From contig DITM01000084.1 in assembly GCA_002422845.1 (NCBI GenBank), positions 47,368-54,238 of the forward strand: DNA of 6,871 nt, given 5' to 3'. Position 1 is the stretch's first letter; the number at the start of each line of letters is the position of its first letter. The translations under genes were made by a program, and so were the position numbers. The stretch comes from Candidatus Paracaedibacteraceae bacterium UBA6184 (GTDB lineage Bacteria > Pseudomonadota > Alphaproteobacteria > UBA6184). This document shows, one piece after another, positions 1 through 3,946 of the stretch. The notes beneath the pieces were generated by a model. The model ran no database searches. It had not been told where the DNA came from and worked only from the letters and a program-made list of their open reading frames with translations.

Positions 1-133
1 TACTTGCTACGTGGGCCGAAAGGCCAACATGGCAAAAAAGAGGCTGAGAAACTGGATATTTCTGCAAAGAAATAGCCCAATTAGGAAGTTTTCGCGATAT
101 TTTTTTTGTCGCCTATTTTTTTCAGATTTTTTA
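1..133. other. Non-coding 3' region with A/T tracts and a GGCC hairpin
   Basis: No credible gene is present. On the plus strand three T-runs (8, 7 and 6 bases at 100-107, 116-122 and 127-132) sit just after the gene end, giving A-tracts on the coding strand. A perfect four-base-pair stem GGCC-GAAA-GGCC (14-25) has a GNRA loop on the plus strand, and a second plus-strand hairpin at 57-74 has loop GCAA, also GNRA. Neither plus-strand hairpin is followed by a T-run at the right distance. Confidence 0.6.
34..78 (-). terminator. Candidate Rho-independent terminator after the last gene
   Basis: On the minus strand, GGGCT (78-74) can pair with AGCCT (45-41), one pair being a G-T wobble. It is followed almost at once by six T (39-34). 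Inside, ATTTCT/AGAAAT with loop TTGC forms a six-base-pair hairpin, and a competing AGAAA/TTTCT pairing is possible. The outer stem is short and the interior loop large, so this is a moderate candidate. It lies 56 bases after the TAG, where an operon end would be expected. Confidence 0.4.
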
Positions 134-928
134 CTATTCTTCAAACTCTATGTCGAGAATCGTCTCTGCTGCTGTTTCGCGCTTTGACACTTTGGGACTA
201 TTCATATTTAACTCTTCGCCAACTATATGACCCAATATATCTAATGTAAATGTGGCCTTTAACTGACGCTCGTCCTTCTCTAAACTCTCTAAATTGCCCT
301 CTTCGGTGATTGGCGAGTCAAAGAACCCTTCAAAGAAGTGTCCATTATGACCCAACACAAACCTATTGATATTTCCCGCCGGTACGTAAGTCAGGAACTT
401 CTGCTCAATTGTATTTAACTGAGTCCTATATGTGGTCCAAATATAGATCTTATACTGTGCTGACACATAGACCGGAATTGGGACATAACTCACCTCATAT
501 ACCGGCTTAGTTTCTTGTTCATAATCAAATTTGTAATTTATTTTGCCGGTTTTCTTTTTCGCATTGTTGTTCATAAACTGCGCCGTTTTATCGTGTCTGA
601 TCTCTGTTCTGATGGGTAGCACGCCCTGCATAAAGTCATAAATGGCGGGTATGTTTGCCCAATGTTGGCCTTTTTTATCGGGATTCTTTTCGATACTTGT
701 CCTGGATATCGTGATATATGGCGGCATTAATGAGCCACTAATGTCTCGGAAGTCCTTATACACTTTACTCTGGAATGCACGCTCAGCACCAATCCACACC
801 ACGGGTACTTTGCGGAAGCCACCTAACTCTGGTGAATTCTCAACAAATATGTCTAACTTGTCCACCCAATCAAATACTGACCAATCAATATCCTCTAATG
901 TTGGTAAACTTAATCTATTTATATTTCG
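134..928 (-). repeat. Tandem gene duplication, copy 2 (stand-alone copy)
   Basis: This segment encodes the 264-residue domain shared with 964-1761. Similarity is obvious in the protein and still visible in the DNA, for example the shared string CTAAATTGCCCTCTTC near 290 and near 1120. The two copies lie head to tail, with only the 35-base junction (stop, short gap, new start) between them. Confidence 0.9.
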
Positions 929-946
929 CCCAGTATCAGTGCTCAT
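134..946 (-). CDS. Stand-alone tail-completion (gp15-like) structural protein, paralogue of the fusion's C-terminal half
   Basis: This encodes 270 residues from ATG at 946. A GTG directly before it (949-947) could add one residue, but AGG lies five bases from the ATG and only two from the GTG, so the ATG is preferred. It ends TAG (136-134) followed at once by TAA, a tandem stop. It lacks the Ig-like array; residues 7-270 align end to end with residues 289-553 of the neighbouring fusion, with one residue of length difference. Conserved blocks include INRLxLPxLEDIDWSV, VPVVWIGAER, EIRHDKTAQFMNN, NINRFVL and the acidic end RETAAETILDxEF. The mixed beta pattern with a YxIxIxTxYR...FLxYVP block resembles T4 gp15 (sheath stabiliser/tail completion, a hexameric ring at the head-proximal tail end) as I recall it. 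The function is therefore a hypothesis; that it is a phage structural protein is more secure. It is the last gene of the visible transcription unit. Confidence 0.82.
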   Translation of the reverse strand: MSTDTGRNINRLSLPTLEDIDWSVFDWVDKLDIFVENSPELGGFRKVPVVWIGAERAFQSKVYKDFRDISGSLMPPYITISRTSIEKNPDKKGQHWANIPAIYDFMQGVLPIRTEIRHDKTAQFMNNNAKKKTGKINYKFDYEQETKPVYEVSYVPIPVYVSAQYKIYIWTTYRTQLNTIEQKFLTYVPAGNINRFVLGHNGHFFEGFFDSPITEEGNLESLEKDERQLKATFTLDILGHIVGEELNMNSPKVSKRETAAETILDIEFEE

Positions 947-951
947 CACAG

Positions 952-956
952 CCTAA
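952..956 (-). promoter_or_regulatory. Ribosome binding site deciding the start of the stand-alone paralogue
   Basis: The minus strand reads TTAGGCTGTGATG. AGG is five bases from the ATG at 946 and two bases from the GTG at 949, so the ATG is the better start. This is the only clear independent ribosome site inside the cluster. It fits separate, possibly stronger, translation of the last gene. Confidence 0.5.
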
Positions 957-963
957 TTATAGA

Positions 964-1761
964 TTATTCGCCAAATTCCACATCGAGAATGGTTTCTGCC
1001 GCAGTTTCTCTGCGTGGCGCGACAGGGCTATTCATATTCTTTTCATCCCCCGCAATATGACCCAGCACACTCAATGTAAACGTGGCTTGTAATTTACGCT
1101 CTTCTTTATTAAGAGACTCTAAATTGCCCTCTTCCGGCACTTCCTCTTGTAAAAATCCCTCAAAATAATGACCATCATGATTCAACACAAATCGATTGAT
1201 ATTTCCTGATGGTACGTATGTCAAGAACTTGTGTTCAACCGTATTCATTTGTGTCCTGTACGCGGTCCATATATAAATCTTATATTCTACAGTAATATAC
1301 ACAGGAATTGGCACATAAGTAATTTCATATACCGGCTTTGTTTCTGTTGGTATATCATCAAATTTGTAACTTGATTTTCCTGTTCTGCGCTTTGCCGCAT
1401 TGTTCATAAATTGAGCCGTTTTGTCATGCCTGATTTCAGTTTTGACGGGGAACACACCGCCCATATAGTCGCGAATCGCAGGTACATTGGACCAGTGCTG
1501 GCCCTTGTTGTCCAAATCCTTAGACAATGAAGTGCGTGATATAGTGATAAATGGCGGATTCAGCGAACCACTTACATCTCTTAAATCCTTATATACTTTA
1601 CTCTGGAATGACCGCTCGGCACCTATCCAAACCACCGGCACTTGCTTAAAACCACCTACTTCGGGCGACTGCTCCACAAATATATCCATGCCGCGTACCC
1701 AGTTATCAACAGACCAGTCAATGTCCTCTAGTTTTGGCAGCGTTAGCCTATTTATGTTTCT
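964..1761 (-). repeat. Tandem gene duplication, copy 1 (Ig-fused copy)
   Basis: This is the C-terminal 265 codons of the 553-residue fusion and the partner of 134-928. Differences are spread evenly and many are conservative (I/V, K/R, S/T, D/E). That indicates both copies have been kept under selection rather than one decaying. Confidence 0.9.
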
Positions 1762-2625
1762 GTTATCTGTTGCCGCTATTTCATTATGCGATGTACCCTT
1801 TGTGGGAACTGGTGATGCGTCGGCAGACTGAGACACTGTAATGTCGCAACTATCGGATAGCGCGCCCATAGCAGCAGATACCACGCCTATACAGCCACCT
1901 TTACCAACCGCCACAACCTCGGCATAATAACTTGAATCAATTACCACTGTTGCCGGGACTTCTAATAGCGGGTCAGAACTTGTTAAATTAACCGTACCAA
2001 CAATGTCACAAACAACCATTAATAAGATATTTACATCTGAATCGCCCCTCAACACTGTTTGGTCCGGGCCTATCTTCAATATTGGTATATTTAACGAAAC
2101 TGATACACCAATACTAGCGGTGACAAGCCCTCTAGAACCCGTTATAAGCCCACCCGTCAATGGAGCCAGTAATGTTACCACCACAGGTACAGGAACGTCT
2201 ACAATGGTCACCTGATCCGCACCAAGCACAATATTTGCACTGTTGGACACTAGGTCTATAGTACCCGGCTTGTTGCTCCATACATTTATTGTGACATTTT
2301 TGGGGAATGTGGCCGACGCTATATCTAAATCAGAACCCAGTGTTACAACTTCAACTAGCGCAATTACCTCGATTTGGGTAGTGTCGCTAATCCCATCCAT
2401 TGTGGTGGTGACTTCAATTAATCCAGCCTGTTTGATTAAACCTTCAATAACTGTTTCATATGTTGGCGCAGTTAGTTCAGCAGTGGCCGGAAATTCAATC
2501 GCACCTACAGGATTCACCGTAATCGCAACTGTACCCGCCCTATCAGATACAATGTTTATTTTGGCGTATGGATTATATATCGCGCCTTGATCTTGTGGTA
2601 TTAATACAACATGAATATTAGCCAT
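964..2625 (-). CDS. Three Ig-like units fused to a tail-completion (gp15-like) structural domain
   Basis: This encodes 553 residues, ATG at 2625 to TAA at 966-964. One base separates the upstream TAA from this ATG, and there is no clear Shine-Dalgarno, so coupled reinitiation is likely. Residues 1-90, 91-179 and 180-266 are three Ig-like units with the recurring pattern GT(V/I)xxx, FPAT or VPAT, EG or VG, then a closing strand such as TTQIEVIA. A Ser/Pro/Thr-rich linker (about 267-287) follows. Residues 289-553 are about three quarters identical by eye to the stand-alone protein downstream, including VPVVWIGAER, FQSKVYKD, GSLxPPxITISRTS, KTAQFMNN and FLTYVP. The spacing of YVPIPVYxxxxYKIYIWTxYR...FLTYVP and the late RxLxATFTLxxLGHI strand recall T4 gp15-type tail-sheath stabilisers. 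That link is from memory and distant. The Ig array probably projects from the virion, while the C-terminal domain anchors it. Confidence 0.82.
   Translation of the reverse strand: MANIHVVLIPQDQGAIYNPYAKINIVSDRAGTVAITVNPVGAIEFPATAELTAPTYETVIEGLIKQAGLIEVTTTMDGISDTTQIEVIALVEVVTLGSDLDIASATFPKNVTINVWSNKPGTIDLVSNSANIVLGADQVTIVDVPVPVVVTLLAPLTGGLITGSRGLVTASIGVSVSLNIPILKIGPDQTVLRGDSDVNILLMVVCDIVGTVNLTSSDPLLEVPATVVIDSSYYAEVVAVGKGGCIGVVSAAMGALSDSCDITVSQSADASPVPTKGTSHNEIAATDNRNINRLTLPKLEDIDWSVDNWVRGMDIFVEQSPEVGGFKQVPVVWIGAERSFQSKVYKDLRDVSGSLNPPFITISRTSLSKDLDNKGQHWSNVPAIRDYMGGVFPVKTEIRHDKTAQFMNNAAKRRTGKSSYKFDDIPTETKPVYEITYVPIPVYITVEYKIYIWTAYRTQMNTVEHKFLTYVPSGNINRFVLNHDGHYFEGFLQEEVPEEGNLESLNKEERKLQATFTLSVLGHIAGDEKNMNSPVAPRRETAAETILDVEFGE
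1828..2625 (-). repeat. Three tandem Ig-like units in the fusion protein
   Basis: The units lie at about 2625-2356, 2355-2089 and 2088-1828. Each has an entry strand, a short turn before GT(V/I) (DRAGTV, NKPGTI, DIVGTV), an FPAT/VPAT-type strand in units 1 and 3, and a closing strand (QIEVIAL, VSLNIPI, DITVSQS). Unit 2 is the most diverged, with VLGADQVTIVDVP replacing the PAT strand. Unit 3 begins KIGPDQTVLRGD, matching KVGPIQTVVGR in the previous gene. The fold is bacterial Ig-like by pattern; exact boundaries are approximate. Confidence 0.7.
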
Positions 2626-2626
2626 T

Positions 2627-3946
2627 TTATATCATTGCCGCCGTTACATCACAATCGCCACTCATCAAGATATCGCCTTCAATTGTTGTTTCTAAACTTG
2701 GCCCTATAACCGCAGAAAGTGGAAAATCAATAATGGTGCGATCACATGTAATATCCACTGTTCCTTCGCGATCTGCCGAAATATGACAATACGCTTTAGG
2801 ACTGTCCATGAGTCTGCCCACCACGGTTTGAATAGGACCGACTTTCACAACGGGCGGAATCAAATTAACTATTATTGTCGCAGTTGCGGTTTCTGTTTGT
2901 TCGGCAAGCGGAGCCGTATCTGGAACCTGTAGAAGTCTATTAACCGCTGTTATCGTATATACTCCGGGAGTTAGAACAGTAAAAAGTTGATTGAATTGTT
3001 CTTGGTTTGCTGCGGGAAGCGCGCCACTACCATATGGAGAATAGTGTTCCAAAAATTCATCTAAAGCATGGATTTGTATTGGCGGTCCATTACCTTTCTC
3101 CTCATAAGCGTTATATTGTAATTTATTAGTATAATTTAATAGTGGCCAGTGATATTTATATTTTGCTGAATCTAAAACGACTTGGTTATTAAAATCCAAA
3201 GCATCTTGTAGCGTCCAACAGTTATCAGTTGCAATGTACAAATCACTTAACAAAGTTCTTCCCATAATACCATGAAAAAGCAATGACTGTTGTGCCTCTA
3301 CTGGCAAATTTCTATAACCCGGCTCCTGAACATTGGTTAAAGCGGTAGACGAAACAAACAATCCATTTCGATAAAATGACGCCGTTCCAGACATAGTGTT
3401 TTTGTTGTAAATTACAGTAAACACTAAATTATTCCACACGTTAAAGCCAGTAAAAGCCTGTTGAATTGGTATACACGAATTTCCCTGTACGCTTCTATAT
3501 TTTAAATAAACTGTAGGAATAATCGTGTCCTGAGAATCAATTGTAAAATTTGCTTGAGTTACATCCCAAAATAAAGCACATAAAAATGGCTGATAGGTCC
3601 AGTTTACAGTTACAGTAAATACTTGCGCCCTAAACGCAATTGTAAAATATTTGATGTTATCAATTGCATCTTCATCTCGACCCATTAATAATCCCGGACT
3701 CGGTTTACAAACATCTTGAAATGAATAACTTCCACTACCTCTTCTATATCCATAATCATTTATATATTTTGTGATTTTGGGTGATCCCGGTGCCGTTAAA
3801 CTGTTAATTATTAAATCTGTTGTTGGAACCCCGTCCTTCGTAACCGTAAACGTAATTGTACCCGGCTGATCTGTAAACACTCCTAAATCATCAACAAGTG
3901 CGTCTTTTCTTATATTAAGAGTTTTATTTGACAATTTTAGGGTCAT
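2627..3946 (-). CDS. Ig-like / laminin-G-like (concanavalin-type) virion surface protein
   Basis: This encodes 439 residues, ATG at 3946 to TAA at 2629-2627. The start overlaps the upstream stop as ATGA; an AGGT nine bases before the ATG is a weak ribosome site, so translational coupling is likely. Residues 1-57 look like the first strands of a bacterial Ig-like unit (DQPGTITFTV). Residues 62-295 resemble a laminin-G/concanavalin-like jelly roll, with WNNLVFTVIYN then GTASFYRNGLFV, the usual 'tryptophan, strand, (D/N)G' hairpin. Residues 310-362 (TPGVYTITAV, ETATATIIVNL) look like the closing strands of the first Ig unit. Residues 366-439 form a second Ig-like unit that starts with KVGPIQTV and stops about 12 residues before its relatives do. 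Such domains typically bind carbohydrate or decorate virions; the ligand is unknown. No secretion signal or transmembrane segment is visible. Fold assignments are by pattern only. Confidence 0.8.
   Translation of the reverse strand: MTLKLSNKTLNIRKDALVDDLGVFTDQPGTITFTVTKDGVPTTDLIINSLTAPGSPKITKYINDYGYRRGSGSYSFQDVCKPSPGLLMGRDEDAIDNIKYFTIAFRAQVFTVTVNWTYQPFLCALFWDVTQANFTIDSQDTIIPTVYLKYRSVQGNSCIPIQQAFTGFNVWNNLVFTVIYNKNTMSGTASFYRNGLFVSSTALTNVQEPGYRNLPVEAQQSLLFHGIMGRTLLSDLYIATDNCWTLQDALDFNNQVVLDSAKYKYHWPLLNYTNKLQYNAYEEKGNGPPIQIHALDEFLEHYSPYGSGALPAANQEQFNQLFTVLTPGVYTITAVNRLLQVPDTAPLAEQTETATATIIVNLIPPVVKVGPIQTVVGRLMDSPKAYCHISADREGTVDITCDRTIIDFPLSAVIGPSLETTIEGDILMSGDCDVTAAMI
2630..2851 (-). repeat. C-terminally short Ig-like unit at the end of the lectin-like gene
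   Basis: It opens KVGPIQTV, continues DREGTVDIT, IIDFPLSAVI and TIEGDILMSGDCDVTAAM, then stops. Sister units continue for about 12 more residues, forming the last strand (DGxxDTxxIxVxA). The missing final strand would leave an open edge, unless a neighbouring polypeptide supplies it. Confidence 0.6.
3062..3763 (-). other. Laminin-G/concanavalin-like domain segment
   Basis: This covers residues 62-295 of the 439-residue protein. The AT-rich DNA encodes an aromatic-rich beta domain with FTIAFRAQ, WNNLVFTVIYN, SGTASFYRNGLFV and LLSDLYIATD, the typical order of strands and the Asn/Asp-Gly turn in LamG-like lectin folds. It separates two half-units of an Ig-like domain. Confidence 0.6.
3943..3946 (-). 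promoter_or_regulatory. ATGA stop-start overlap (translational coupling site)
   Basis: The TGA of the large adhesin (3945-3943) overlaps the ATG of the lectin-like gene (3946-3944). The second frame is -1 relative to the first and is open for about 20 codons upstream of the ATG. The only ribosome-site-like string is AGGT nine bases before the ATG. Confidence 0.8.

Noticed and set aside
14..25. GGCC-GAAA-GGCC hairpin as a terminator
   Set aside because: The stem is only four base pairs and no T-run follows it on either strand.
1..133. tRNA or hammerhead-type ribozyme in the non-coding end
   Set aside because: There is no cloverleaf, T-loop motif or CTGATGA core. The GAAA strings present are not in a matching arrangement.
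134..136. Stop-codon reassignment (TAG read as sense)
   Set aside because: The TAG is followed directly by TAA in frame, and the two paralogues end at the same place although one uses TAA and the other TAG.
29..187. A 52-codon plus-strand ORF starting MAKKRLRN
   Set aside because: It runs antisense through the end of the last gene, is made of homopolymer-driven Phe/Leu codons from the T-tracts, has no clear ribosome site, and resembles no family I know.
642..2590. Plus-strand open frames opposite the paralogue pair and the Ig-like array
   Set aside because: They are mirror images of strongly supported minus-strand genes, and two of them lie opposite the same codons in the two duplicated copies, as expected for shadows.
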